Assembly: GCA_037178675.1 (NCBI GenBank)
Contig: JAYMGJ010000182.1
Location: 62,001-126,000, forward strand
DNA from: Scleroderma bovista
Taxonomy: Eukaryota; Basidiomycota; Agaricomycetes; Boletales; Sclerodermataceae
Length of the DNA stretch: 64,000 bases
Direction: 5' to 3'
Below, one piece after another: positions 9,660-21,320 of this stretch. Numbering within the stretch: position 1 is the stretch's first letter; each line of letters opens with the position of its first letter. The notes beneath the pieces were generated by a model, which saw only the letters and a list, made by a program, of their open reading frames with translations, made no database searches and was not told the DNA's origin. The translations under genes were made by a program, and so were the position numbers.

Positions 9660-12600
9660 CTCCCCCAGACTTGATACGTGTCAAGTTGGTAACAAGGAAA
9701 CTTTTAAAACCCAGGAACTTGACTTTGCCAATGGCTTTAGTAAAGACATCTGCTAACTGTTTATCAGTAGAGATATGTCATAATTGAATGACCTTTCTTT
9801 CTTGAACGCATTCACGAATAAAATGATGACAAATATTGATATGTTTCGTTCGTCTCTCTTGCACGGGATTCTGTGCTAAGAATATGGAGCCCATATTGTC
9901 CTCGTAGAGAACAACGGGTGGAATGTCAAAAGACAACTCCTCAAGTAAAGACTTGATCCAACATATCTGTTTTGCGGCATCAGAAAGAGCCATGTACTCA
10001 GCTTCAGTGGCTGAAGTAGCAACAGTCTTCTGTTTCTGGCTAACCCAGGAAACTGGAGAGGTATTAAACAACACCGTAAAACCCGTACAGGATTTCCGGT
10101 CGTTTCTGTCAGAAGCCCAATCGGCATCGACATAACCCTCTACTCGCAACGAGGATTCCCTTTTAAACTCAATGCCACATTCTCTATTCGCTCGAAGATA
10201 GCGAAAGATATACTTGGCATGATTAAGGTGGTCCTCCGTTGGACTCGCAGAGAACTGAGACATTTTAATGACCGCAAACGTGATGTCAGGTCTCGTTCCG
10301 AGCATCAGATAGAGAAGAGATCCTATCACAGATTGATACTGTGAGCGCAATTTCAGAGAAGACTCCCCTATACTCACAACTGGATCATATTTCTCTGGAA
10401 GTGGGGTATTAGCAGGGTTGCAATCCTGCATATCGAATCGCTTTAGAATTTTGTCCAAGTACTTCACCTGATCAACGATTAAAGAACCAGTTGATGGGTT
10501 TCGTTGGATTTCCATTCCAAGATATTCTTTAGCAGCCCCAAGGTCACAGCATTCCCAGACCTTCATAAATTTCTCTTTCATCATCCTGAGGTATTTCTGG
10601 TCAGAGCCAGTAAAAAGAACATCATCAACATAGATGATCAGGATGAGTAGGACTTTGACCTTTTTGTTCCCGGTAACTCCCTGGTGAACATAAATCCCAG
10701 CATCTGAAACGACGTGGTTAAAGCCTAGTTTTTGAAGGGACTTGTGAAGCTCGATATTCCACACTAAAGCAGCTTGCTTTAAACCATAAAGAGCTTTCAA
10801 GAGACGGTATACTTTCTTCTCATCTCTTCCCTTCCTAACAAAGCCTTCTGGCTGTTCCATATAGATCTCCTCTTCGAGGTTACCGTATAGGAAGGCAGTT
10901 TTTACGTCCAAAGCTTGTAAACTCTAAGTGTTCTGCGCAGCCAGGGCAAGAATAATTCGCACGGACTCGAATCTTGCTACGGGTGAGAAAACGTCTTTGT
11001 AATCTATTCCGTATTCCTGTAAAAAACCTTTTGCTACTAGATGGGCCCATTTGTGACTGTCAGATTTTACAGCAAAAACCCAGTGACACTTAACTGGTTT
11101 ATGATTAGGAGGAAGGTTGGTAAGCGACCAAACTTGGCGCTTCCAAAGTGCATCTATCTCGTCTTGACAGGCACTATCCCAAGCCTTTTTCTCATCGGCT
11201 GGTAATCTCAAAATATCCCTATACTGAACTGGAATCCGTGGAGTAAGTGGTTCAGCTTTTGCCATAAGAAAGTTCAAGAAATCTGAACCAAACTCATGAT
11301 GTAGGCGATGCAAATCCATGAGGTCATGACTCTCTCCTTGAGTCCCAAATCCTAAGGTCATTGGATCCTCCTGTGCTTTACTCTCTGCTTCGGCGAGTTT
11401 CTCAGCCTCTACAAGATGCACATTCTCACCACAAACATTTTCTGGTCTAGTCGGTACGATTCTAGAACGACCAGAACGTCTAGGGATGGATGGATCAGGA
11501 TATGGTTTAAACCTCCCTTTCTCCGTAGTCGGTTTAGGTATAACTCTAGTTCCTTTTACCGCTGGTGGAATCCTAGTAGGGTGAGCTCTTGTCTCAGAAG
11601 GTATAACTGATGGCTCATCATTTTCCTGTGCACTCGGTTGTGGCAGATCATATGTGGACGAGTAGGGAATATTTGATTCACTAGTAATGATTGGAGGAGC
11701 GACCCCCAAGTCACTTTCATGATCCTCTTCATTGTGGTCTTCACGGCTAACTTCATTTGAGCGTGGATCTTCAATCCTTTTTGCACATTGAGGAAAGATA
11801 GTTTCATCGAATACTGCATTCGCAGACACGACGACTCTTCCATTTTCGCTAAGAAACCTATATGCCTTCGATCCAGACTCATATCCCAGAAAGATCATGG
11901 GTAGAGATTTTGGTTCGAGTTTATTGCGTTGGTTCTTTTTCACGAAGACATAAGCCAGGCAACCAAAGACTTGGAAATAAGATAAATCCGGTACTTTGCC
12001 TTTCCATAACTCCACAGGGGTTTTCCAATTTGATCTGCGAAATGGTTGGCAGTTATAGACATGCACAGAAGTCTCCAATACAAACTGCCATAGATTAGGT
12101 GGAAGACAAGCAGAATGTCTCATTGCTTCCTCCTTCTCCACCATAGTCCTATTAAAGCGGTCTGCACGACCATTCTGCTGAGGAGTATCAGGCAAAGAAA
12201 ACTGCTGCTCAATGCCCGACTGGCGCATGAATGCAGAAAACTCATACTCATTCGTCCTAAATTCTCCCCCATGATCCGAATGCAATCGAAGGAGTCATGC
12301 ACCGAGCGAATTCTCAGCCCAGGCTTTGAACTCCTGAAAGACGCGGAAGGTGTCAGACTTCGCAGCAATAGGATAGATGCATGCGAAGGCAGAGAAATCG
12401 TCAATAAAAGTTGCAACATAGCGGCAACAATAATAAGACAGAGTGGGAAACTCGCAAAGATCCGAATGGATAAGTTCCAAGGGTTTCGTACCGCGGGTGT
12501 ATGAAATGACAAATGACTTTTCAGCCATTTTCCCAGTAGTGCACCCAGGACAAGGAGTTAGGTCGGTAGGAATGGCAATAGCCTTAAAATTCCTAGTTGC

Positions 12601-14983
12601 ACTATGCAAATGTTTAACGGCATTCTTCGAGGGATGTCCCATACGATGATGCCAAAGGAGATACTCATCTTTCTTTGAACTAATGACTTGTACCTTTTCA
12701 TCTATGAACTGCAAAAGTACACGGACATAGTGAAGAGGCCCTATACTGGCTATCGGGTCCGACCACAAATATAAGTTGCCATTAGGAGCAAAAAGTCTTG
12801 TGCCAGAGGCAGTGGTGCTCAAGGAATAACCTCTTCCAATGAGCTGTCCCGTAGAAATCAATCGACATGCAACAGACGGACAATACTCAACATCAGTGAG
12901 TCGAATGATCTTGCTGTGGTGAAGCATAAGTATGGTTCCAGCACCAAGCTTCTCCACAAAAGTATCCTTATCCGCGGTAGTCGAGAATTTTGACTCTGCA
13001 TAAGGCTTGTAGCTTATAAAATCCTCGAAATGAGGAGTACAATGTCGAGATGCTCCTGAATCCAATAGGATCAGTGTTCTTCCATCCTTTTCTTTCCTTC
13101 TACAATCTAAGCAGAGAGTAGAGGCGCATGAAGAATGACAAAGGATACACTCAGCGTCTCGATTTGTCAGGAACAATGAACTCAAAGGATTTTGAATGAT
13201 TGGACGACGAGGTGGAAGAGCATTTCGCTTTGCAATATCCAAGGCGGATTGAATTTGTTCATCAGACTCACTATCGGGAGAGTGACAATATCAGAAGATC
13301 GGATGAGTGCTTCCGCACATTTCACAATCTAGTTCTCCTCAATAGAAATGAACCTTGGCAGGGAAACCTAAAAAGGTCCATGCGACAACGATAGAGTGGG
13401 GAACACGGAAGTTTCGTTGAAACTCATACTCTTGGTCAAAAGTTCTACTGACATAGAAAGTGTCAGGACTCATCTCATTGAGAAGAACATGACCATCGAG
13501 ATCCATGGAAGGGTATGTCCCAGAATGATTCCAGAAACGCAGACACAAAGAACTATTAGGACACAAGACATCCAGTCTGGTCACTAATCGTACAAAATCC
13601 TCATCCTCTATCTCATCCCATTCGTTCCAAGAAACCAAAGTTTCTGGATGGGAGAATAGGATGGGTGTGTCAGGTTCTGGAGTCCTAGATCGAAGGATTA
13701 ACGCACAGGACAATGGGGCTTCAGACTCGTAAGTCTCGATGATATCATCAAAACTCAATGGTCCCATGGACTCATCAGCCCACATGGCCTTGCAAGCCTC
13801 CTCAGAATAGGGAGCCATAGGCCTCTCCACATTATACTCATCCAACTCAGCGTCGAGAGACTCGTGAGTTGGAGATGCGGGAATCTCCGCTATTCCAGAG
13901 GTGGTAGAATCATCTACCAGCATGGCTGTGTAATCCTGAAAATCTGGTTCGTCATAATATTGGAGGGACTCATCAAAGACAACGTGGGTTCCTCCACCAT
14001 GTCCTCGTCCCTTTCCTTTTCCTTTTCCTCGCTTTCCTCCTCTGCGACCGCGGTTAAATCCTCCGTGATGATTGGTGCTCGATCCTCCAGTTGGAGGAGA
14101 GACAACCTGGGGTTGGCAACAAATCTGTTTGCCTCCTTGATCATAGAAGATCCTCTGTCGACCTATGGGACAAAACTCAGCCGGGAAATGATTCCGGCGA
14201 CATCCCTGAAAGATACAGCGCGGGTACTGATTGCTCTGTCCTTTGCGAACAGGCTGTTTGCCTTTTCCTCGGTTTGTACTTCCTTGAAAGGATGGATGGA
14301 TGGCGGGTTTGACGTTGGTAAGGCACAACACAAGAGTGGCCCCAGAAGATCCTTGATACTCATCAGTGAAGTTTGTTCACTCCGAAATACGATCCTGTAG
14401 GGAAATTGTTGATCTTCCTCGAGTAGCCTGCCTACGCATATATTCGCGATGAATGTGACCAGTAATGGTCTCCACAGTAAACTGGGCATTGGTAAGCATA
14501 GAGCACAACGTCGAGACAGTTGTCTCCCAATCCGAAGGCAAAGCCATTAAAATGGCCATGGCAATCATACCGTCTGCGAGGTTAAAGTTTGCCACTGCAA
14601 GACGTGCACTGAATGAGGTTGTTAGCCTCCTTGACAGGATTGGAGTTGGGTTTCATGCAGTGCTGAAAGAGGGACTGCATTTCTACAAGAGCTCCAACTT
14701 TTCCTGGAGTACCAAAAGTAGTCCTTAGTGTCGTCAAGGTAGCCTTGGCGGTAAGGCCAACATGCGACTGGTAAGCCGCACCAAGACGAAGGTGTATCAT
14801 GCCTCGCATTTGTCGGTCGACAATATTGAAAGCTGCAAGATCAGCAGCACCTGCAGAAGGATCTTCGGTCATTGGACCGTCACATTTCATCGCCATTGCA
14901 AAAGCCTCTAACTTGTCATTCCAATCCTTGAAATTCGTTCCATTGAAAATCGGCACATAAGTGGAAAGATCCTTTGTAGACAT
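9646..14983 (-). pseudogene. Copia gag-pol polyprotein, six stops and one frameshift
   Basis: Gag starts at ATG 14983 (MSTKDLSTYVPIFNGTNF) and shifts frame once near 14620. From there a single frame runs to a TAA at 9646 inside the 3' LTR, interrupted by stops at 14377 (TGA), 13339 (TGA), 13291 (TGA), 12295 (TGA), 10924 (TAG) and 9778 (TGA). Seen in order: a basic GKGKGRGHGGG stretch with a zinc-knuckle variant C-x4-C-x3-H-x5-C (about 14230); protease LLDSGASRHC (about 13060); the pre-integrase HRMGH...CPGC zinc motif (about 12640-12530); integrase core with IHSDL and HSDHGGEF; RT with DVKTAFL and YVDD (about 10640); RNase H with YVDADWA (about 10130); and a C-terminal QLADVFTKAI block. In integrase the position that is Glu in the family motif (NGVAER) reads NGRADR. 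One polyprotein frame with no gag-pol shift is typical of copia. It is inactive in this copy. Confidence 0.93.
9660..9672 (-). promoter_or_regulatory. Polypurine tract of the copia element
   Basis: It reads AAGTCTGGGGGAG on the minus strand, directly abutting the 3' LTR. This is where plus-strand DNA synthesis would be primed. Confidence 0.8.
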
Positions 14984-15197
14984 TCTAAAGCAAAGCAAGG
15001 AGAGAAAATAGGTCAGCAAACGTGTTTTGACCATTAGGAAGTGAAACATCGATCTGAGGGATTGTACCAAGCCGTTGTCGATTCCTATGTTTTCCGTTGT
15101 GTGTCCCTGATAACCGACGCGGTGGTAGTAAACCCATGAGACACCTATCTCTATTTTCTGCTCTTCTTCAAAATCATCTCATCGAAGTTCAATCATT

Positions 15198-17321
15198 TCA
15201 ATTCTCTTTTCGTTGACCCTCTTTCAACAAATACTCCACTCCGTGATATCCTGAAGTACGTTGCCACTCGAGATCCTTGGCACAAGCGAAGTCCAACTTG
15301 GCAAAGTAGTGCGGATTGGGTAGCTCAGTAGCACTTCCAATCATCTCCGCAAAACTGTTCAAATAAAAGGACAAGCTTTTAAGTGCACAAGAAGGAAATG
15401 AATATTTCACGTAGTTGGCAACTTGAAACTCAACAGGTATTCGTACAAAAGGAATATAAGAGCATAGTTGAAGCTGAACATGATCTTCAGCGGAATGTAT
15501 GGTGTTAACGAAATACAAAGTAGTCTGAAAAGAATATGGATCAAAACGACGATGAACTTTCGAATCATAATGAACTGCAGAAATGTACTCAAGTACGTCT
15601 CGGACGTAAGGTATGGGAGAGGAAGGATGCATGGGGTACACCGGCAGGGTTCGTGTCAGTAAAGTATTGCCAAAAATCTTGGCTAAGAATCCAGTCACCG
15701 TGTTCGTCGACACCCAAGGCGAGCTTTGAAGCAAGCGCCTTTCGATCGCAGACAGCAATCTTTGCTGCCGCTGGGTTAATGACATTATCTGTAATGTCAA
15801 TGACAAATTTAGCAAACTTCATCTGGATGAAAGACAGGGAACGGAAAAATCTCCCAGGATACTCCTGTCCAAAATCTACTTCTCCTCGCAGCCAAGCAGT
15901 CCTGAACCTAGACTTGTTTCAAGCAATGCGAAGACCAATACTCCGTAGCCAAGGGTAGCAGACATCCTCCTTTAAGAAGAAGAGGGAAAAGATGTCGCCT
16001 TGGCCAGTGGGAAAAAGGTCTGCAACCGTGGGAGTAAAACCGAGGATGCAGCCACAATGGTCTTCCCTATACGTGGTAGGTCGAATATAGAAGTCGTTGT
16101 GAGTCGAGTGGACAACAAAGTCCTCGAGATGCACAACTGGGTCAGGATGGCGATACCATGGAGCTGAAATAATGCGCTCAACAGGTACAACGCTGGAGGA
16201 GTAGAAATTTGAGTCGGGATTCCGGACTTGTTCGTACAATGGTCAAAGAAGAAATGCTAGATAGTGTGGGTCCAAAAGAGGGTTGTGAAACACAATGTTG
16301 TTTGGATCATAGCGAGAATCGGTACTGGTGATGGAAGACTCTCTCTCCTGTTGTCTAGGAATAAAAACAGGAGGGGATTGAGTGCGATGGGATGTTGGTG
16401 TATACAAACCCATGCTAGTAGACGGTTCTCCCCTAGTTGTTGGGAGAGAAAAGGGGGTTGTGGATCGGTGGGTCCGAGCTGGACCGATGTAGAGGGACCG
16501 CAGCCGCTCTTCCTGCTCTACTGAATTCCGAACTGGCTCCAGTAACCAATTCAGTGCTTCTTCGGTAAGTATGGTGTCGAGACTGGGAACGGAGGTATAG
16601 GATGACATCTTGATCTTGAGTGGTAGAGTCGATATAAGTCGGGGGTGGCGAGGAAGGTATTACCTGAAATTCAATAGGAAAATGTCTGTTGGCTTGGTTA
16701 GTCAATCCTATAAACTCGCCACTGGTCCGACCAGGGGAAGGGAATGACTGAACCATAGCAGAAATGGTTCGACCCTCTCTCGGTTCCAGTGACAAATACT
16801 CTGGAGGATTTCCCCCATAGGGGATACCGTTCTCATCGAGAACTCGGCACTCCCCAAGGTAATTGTCCTGAATACTGAGGAAGTAAACACGGTAAGCCAG
16901 TTAAAGGATCTCTGGCATAATCCGGGTCATTACGGTCAAACTCATAATGCTGTAGAAGTTCACCCATAGTGGGTGCACTTCCATTGCCATACAAACATTG
17001 ATCATCCTCTGGTCTCGCCTGAGACTGTAAAGTAGATCGTTCCCGAGCAGATTGTGCACGGTGTTCTCGCTCTAGGGTAATGGTCCATCGACCCTGCGCA
17101 TCCTCTGCACTAGCCTGTACTACGAACCGTCTCCCATCAGGAGTCTGATTCAGTTCCACGACTAAAGTGAAGAAAGTGATCAAGAATATAGCAAAGCAAA
17201 GCTCTGTGGATATTACAGGATGAGGGTGCATAAAAGCCTGCACGCCTCTGGTGGCAAGTAGAAACTGCATGACACCAAGAAATAGTCTCCAAGTGAAACG
17301 GTCTTCGGCGTTCCCGGGCAT
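15198..17321 (-). pseudogene. Extra ORF upstream of gag in the copia element (unrecognised, about 700 codons)
   Basis: A long sense-strand coding region lies between the primer site and gag, where copia elements normally have only a short leader. It opens at ATG 17321, 50 nt after the primer-binding site. The first 162 codons hold a hydrophobic stretch (about residues 38-54, CFAIFLITFFTLVVEL) that could span a membrane. The frame changes near 16880 and 16620, runs with TGA stops at 16243 and 15919 to about 15610, then changes again and ends at 15198. Each segment has coding character (for example GVDEHGDWILSQDFWQYF, then a region rich in Tyr/Phe/Val), and joined they give a coherent 650-700-residue product. 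Some frame changes may be small introns (a CAG/GTAATA donor-like site lies near 16660). I do not recognise any domain; it is not gag, protease, integrase or RT. It could be a captured host gene or a lineage-specific accessory gene. Confidence 0.7.
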
Positions 17322-17370
17322 CTTCTCGTTGGCTGACGGGAATAACGACAGACCAGGAGGTCACCTAGAT

Positions 17371-17383
17371 GGGGCTCATAACC
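17371..17383 (-). promoter_or_regulatory. Primer-binding site, complementary to the initiator-tRNA anticodon arm
   Basis: Immediately after the 5' LTR the element reads GGTTATGAGCCCC. Its complement GGGCTCATAACC is the anticodon arm of eukaryotic initiator tRNA-Met (CAT anticodon), not a tRNA 3' end. Drosophila copia and yeast Ty5 prime from such a half-tRNA, so the same mechanism is inferred here. Confidence 0.8.
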
Positions 17384-17963
17384 TAACAGAAAGTACTGTC
17401 CGGAGATGGACAAGCACAGCGGGCCTAGACAAGAATGACAATAGAAGTTATTAACTCACTCTTGCTAGTTGGTTCAAACTTGAAGTGGTTAACCGAAGGT
17501 GGTTAAGAGAGTTCTTGAATAGAACAGAGGATAAAACGTAGTGGGTAAAATCCTACTCTGCTACCAAGAAGCATAAGGGTATTTATACGTCTGAGCTGCG
17601 CACAGACCATGTAAAGTGAGAAGTCTCTGTGAGTCCATAAACGGACATGTAGATAAGTACCTTCCTAACATAGTAGTCCTGTGAAAACTCGTAGAATCTT
17701 GTAGAAGGCCACAGTGAGTCATAGGTAAGATAAGAGATAAGAAACGGTCTAGATCGACCCATAGGAATGTTTCAGAAGGAACATTATCTCTCCTTATCTT
17801 GATATGTCATAGATAATGGATATGACTCCGGTTAGTCGGTACTTTGTTAACCAGTCATGTGACTCAGAGAATCACATGGAAGATGGCAAGTCCAGACACA
17901 TCATGTGTCAAGGCTCTAGAGAAGTCACGTGCTAGTGATGACTAAGCACTTACTTTCTCAACA
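17384..17963 (-). repeat. 5' LTR of the copia element
   Basis: 580 bp and collinear with 9080-9659. The seven differences are all transitions. At six of them the pair of states (CA in one copy, TG or CG in the other) fits decay of an ancestral CG. The 5-bp duplication ACATG follows at 17964-17968. Confidence 0.95.
17579..17587 (-). promoter_or_regulatory. TATA-like box of the copia 5' LTR promoter
   Basis: It reads GTATAAATAC on the minus strand, upstream of the expected transcription start within the LTR. It matches the 3' LTR copy. Confidence 0.55.
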
Positions 17964-17968
17964 ACATG

Positions 17969-18323
17969 GTCCACAAAGATTTGGCTCTGTCAGTTCGCAC
18001 TAGTACATGCTACTATCCATCCAGTCAATACATGAATACGAGTCATCATTTGCATAGTTTGGTAGAAAATGACTAAACAACACAAGAAAGTACAATGTAA
18101 CATTACAGCACATCTGTGCTAGGCTGTAGAAAATTGTACACAGCTATCAAACCGGAAGGGAAGAATGGCCCCAGTGACCATGTGTAGGACAAAACAAAGC
18201 ATTGAGTCAACGTCCACCAGAGCAGATACTGATGCAAGCAGAAAGAGGACAAATAACTACCTGTCCTACTGTCAGCATATAAACAACTTCTGGATTGCAA
18301 GGTTGCAGGGTAGATAAAAATCA
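17969..18323. other. No recognisable gene
   Basis: This is right flank of the copia insertion. Together with the DNA just left of 9075 it should reconstitute the pre-insertion site. No domain was recognised on either strand. Confidence 0.4.
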
Positions 18324-19010
18324 TGTGTGAGCACCCTCAATGGACTGCATGGGAAGGTGTTCTGCAATGGCCTCTTCAATTTCCTCAAGGGACTTCTGAG
18401 CCTTCATCAGGTTCTCCAGGGCAGTTTTCTTTGCCTTCAGTGCACCAGACCAAAGATGAGCTTGCTGCGCAGGATCCTGCAAGCACTTTGTGTTGAAATT
18501 CCTACTCAGTCACTACCATTCTTTAGGACTTGTGTTAGTTTCCTTATTTGTGCATTGAGCATCCTTATGTAAGCACAGAGTATTTTCATCCGCTCAAGGA
18601 TTCCTTTCACCTCAGTGTTCCAAATGAGACACTGAGGTAAGACATCTAGTCACCACTCTCTTTTACTTAGTACTAACCTACTTATTAGTTTGCCTCTGAG
18701 CTAGGTTAGTTATCATACAGATAGTGTTCCAAATGAGACACTGAGTTTGCCTCTCAGCTAGTTCCCTGCACAAGCCATCTAACAAAACTTTGAGCCAGAC
18801 TTCACAGGCTGAAAGTGATGAGTAATTAGAAATGAGTAGGGGGCATGAAATAAATACCTGCCCAACATGGCTCCCAGCATCAGGGGAAGGAGTTTTAGCA
18901 GTCGACCCATCAACAAAACTTGGTGAAGAAATTGAAGATGAGGAGGAAGCTAATAAGGGGGAAGAGAGTGGGGAGTTGAAGTCCTTAGAAGTTGGATGTT
19001 CAAGAGACAC
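18324..19010 (-). pseudogene. Truncated coiled-coil gene, unknown function
   Basis: Exon-like blocks on the minus strand share a plausible order. A Ser-rich block (SSSSSISSPSFVDGS) is followed by a 50-nt intron-like gap (GTATTT...TTTCAG, about 18859-18810), a block ending RELAERQTQCLIWNT, then VKGILERMKILCAYIRMLNA, and finally a Lys/Glu-rich heptad block (ENLMKAQKSLEEIEEAIAEH) ending at a TGA near 18324. The last block looks like a short coiled coil. The 5' end is cut by an LTR that begins at 19015: the frame runs straight into it with no ATG. A 108-bp segment with two near-identical copies of GTGTTCCAAATGAGACACTG (18617 and 18725) interrupts the middle. The family is not recognised. Low-level coding evidence only. 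Confidence 0.5.
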
Positions 19011-19014
19011 ATAG

Positions 19015-19740
19015 TGTCATATCCATACTTTTCCCATTCACAACTCCGGTCTAACCCTGGCCTGCCTGACCTCTCCTTAGGCATAGATGCAAATCTGGAT
19101 CTAGTCCGGCCATCTCCAGCCCCATAGCTGCACTCCAGCTTAACTCCGGTCACTACATCCATCTCCACCTCAGGACTAACCCCTGTCTGCCTCTAGGCAC
19201 ATGTGTGGTCTAACTCCGCCATGTTGAACCTGTACCTACCACTTGTCACTACTCCGGTTTCAGTCCAGCCACTCCCTTTGTCTGGTCTGTGATCTAGCCC
19301 AACTCTGGCTGGTACATCCAACTCCAGCTCAGGTCTGCTCCTGTTCTGCTCCACTCCCTCTGTCAGGTCCACCGATGGCCTTGGACATTTCCATGTCCAA
19401 CTCTGGACTTTCCTCCGGCTACTCCGCCCTTCCTCCACCTGTGCACTCCCTCCGCTCTTGCACTTCCTCCAGTCTCACTTTCTCTGGTTCTGGACATCGC
19501 TCCGGACTTAACATTAGTTAAGTCCACCTCCAACCCTTACTTGTCCTCTTCCAACCTAGTTCCCTTTACCTACTTGTCCCTGCATCTGCTCTGTCATCCC
19601 TGTCATCCTAGTTCCCCGTTTCTGCTTCCACTCTTTATTTTCCTGTCCCTGCTTTATTTTCTTGTACCTGGTTTATTTTCCTGTCTGCTTCTGCTCCATC
19701 CCTTGTCCCGACTAAGGTGTTTACTTGTCACCGTATATAC
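19015..19740 (+). mobile_element. LTR family C, left portion (about 726 bp)
   Basis: It starts TGTCATATCCATACTTTTCC like the complete 1,198-bp LTR at 44019-45216 and follows it up to TTACTTGTCACCGTATATAC, with scattered indels. It breaks off at 19740 where KDZ transposase sequence begins. A 66-bp piece of the same LTR reappears at 21904-21969. Confidence 0.82.
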
Positions 19741-21320
19741 CATCTGGGGTTGAAATTCAACCCGGGATTGGCATTTGGCATGTTCACGGACACCAAACAC
19801 AATGCTTTGCTAGGTATGCTCCAAATTTTATTTCCGGGGCAGGAAATGTGGATGGGGAAATTATGGAAACACTTTGGTCATCCCTCAACATTGTATCCCC
19901 CTCAACACGGGGAATGGTTACCCCCCCATCGGCAGGAAATGTTGGACTTCCAGATGAATGACAGCAATTTTTTGAAGATGGTCCGCATGCGTGAGTCCAC
20001 AGTGGAATTGCCTTACATATAATCTTATCATCAACACTTTAGCAATGACTTTAGGGAGAAAAATGAAGTCTGCAAAGAAAAATTTGTCGACATTTGAGAA
20101 TGCCTTTACAATGTTGGATGCAACTGTACCAGAAGATTTGCGCCGGATTTGGATGGACCAGGAGACAAAGGCCTTAGCGGAGCGGTTATCCGATCCCAAG
20201 GCCATGGACATATATGACGTGCAATTGGAGAAAGGTAAGCCAAATAATAATGATGTTCAGACCTTTCTAAATATTCCTTCGAAGCACCCACCATTAAATC
20301 AATGGAGATGGATCTCATAGAACAATCCACGGGGATCCGCAACTTGGATTGCACGGGCACTGAAAGTGGAGGAGGCGCAGGTCACACTTCGATTAGATGT
20401 CCAGAGGATCGACACCAGGGGAACAGAAACACAAATGCTGGACATTTCGCGTCACCGTGACAAGCTACAATCCCAGATCAATGGCTTGGTCCAAGCCGCG
20501 GCACAATTCTTAGGTGAAGAATGGGATGGACTCATTTTTCCAGCGGATGGAGACAGTGAGGACGACTCTGACAACACATTCTTCTTAACATCCCCTGGAA
20601 ATGCAGAAGTTGCTGCACTCCCATTACCATTGTATATGGGAATGGATGCTTGTCGTTGATTGGGGCTGGAGGGCCTTGCCAACCAGGAACTACTGCTACG
20701 ACAGGGCCAGGCTAATGATGCACTGCATGAAATAAGGCTTGCATTGGCTGACAAGGCAGTCCTGTTTAGGACAGAGGTCAGACATGGTAGGAATTATACC
20801 ATGGTTAGTAGGGCCTGGAAGAAGGTGACCGACACGGAGGCCGTGGTCAAGAGGCATGCCACAGTGTATCGGCGCTGTCATCGACAAATGATCTTAATTG
20901 GAGCAAACTCTGACCTCTTGGCTCGCTATCAACCACTGGACAAGAAGGACTTGAGGGTAAGCACTGCGGTTTCGGACCCCAATGCAAGAGGACATCGGCA
21001 GGACACCTTGGCATGGTTTTGGACAATGGACATACCGAAGGATACGGATACCAATGACTGGATGTCGGAATGTAAAGTTTCCTTGCAGCAGCTCGCAAAG
21101 ATATCTTTTACTGATTGTAATGTTTAGTTTACCGCGTTCATTGGCTCCGAGCCAAAGCAAAAAGAGACAGGTGGGTGGAGGAAGTAGAGCTGTTGGCTCA
21201 AGAAAAAGAGTGGACAAGGGATTTCTTCAGATACCGAGCAAAGTTATGGGAAGGATTGGAGACAAAGGCCAAATCGAATGGAAACCACGGCTTATGTTGC
21301 TACTCAGCTGGACAATATGA
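19741..21320 (+). pseudogene. KDZ-type transposase, C-terminal remnant
   Basis: This is a frame-broken remnant of a KDZ (Kyakuja-Dileera-Zisupton) transposase, a cut-and-paste enzyme common in Agaricomycetes. The recognisable order is: WHVHGHQ...CFARYAPNF with DGEIMETLWSSLN (about 19770-19900), a poorly preserved middle, LRRIWMDQETKALAERLSDP (about 20140), the block ending LPLPLYMGMDACR (20659), then a cleaner frame 20660-21115 with QANDALHEIRLALADKAVLF, LLARYQPLDKKDLRVSTAVS and DTLAWFWTMD, and finally a frame-shifted tail with HWLRAKAKRDRWVEEVELL (about 21135-21200). The N-terminal half, including the first catalytic residues, is missing. It appears inserted in LTR family C. Confidence 0.75.

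Larger units (their letters stand above)
9080..17963 (-). mobile_element. Ty1/copia LTR retrotransposon, structurally complete (8,884 bp)
   Basis: Two 580-bp LTRs (9080-9659 and 17384-17963) flank an internal region read on the minus strand. The outer flanks carry a perfect 5-bp duplication ACATG (9075-9079 and 17964-17968), so both ends are original. Order in element direction: 5' LTR, primer-binding site, extra ORF, gag, protease, integrase, reverse transcriptase, RNase H, polypurine tract, 3' LTR. Integrase before RT is diagnostic of copia. At 8.9 kb it is longer than a usual copia element (about 5 kb), because of the extra ORF and a long gag-protease spacer. The LTRs differ at seven positions, all transitions. 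The coding frames are broken, so it is not autonomous as it stands. Confidence 0.95.

Noticed and set aside
18832..19014. Plus-strand acidic ORF
   Set aside because: Reverse shadow of the Ser-rich exon on the minus strand, which has the better splice and frame pattern.
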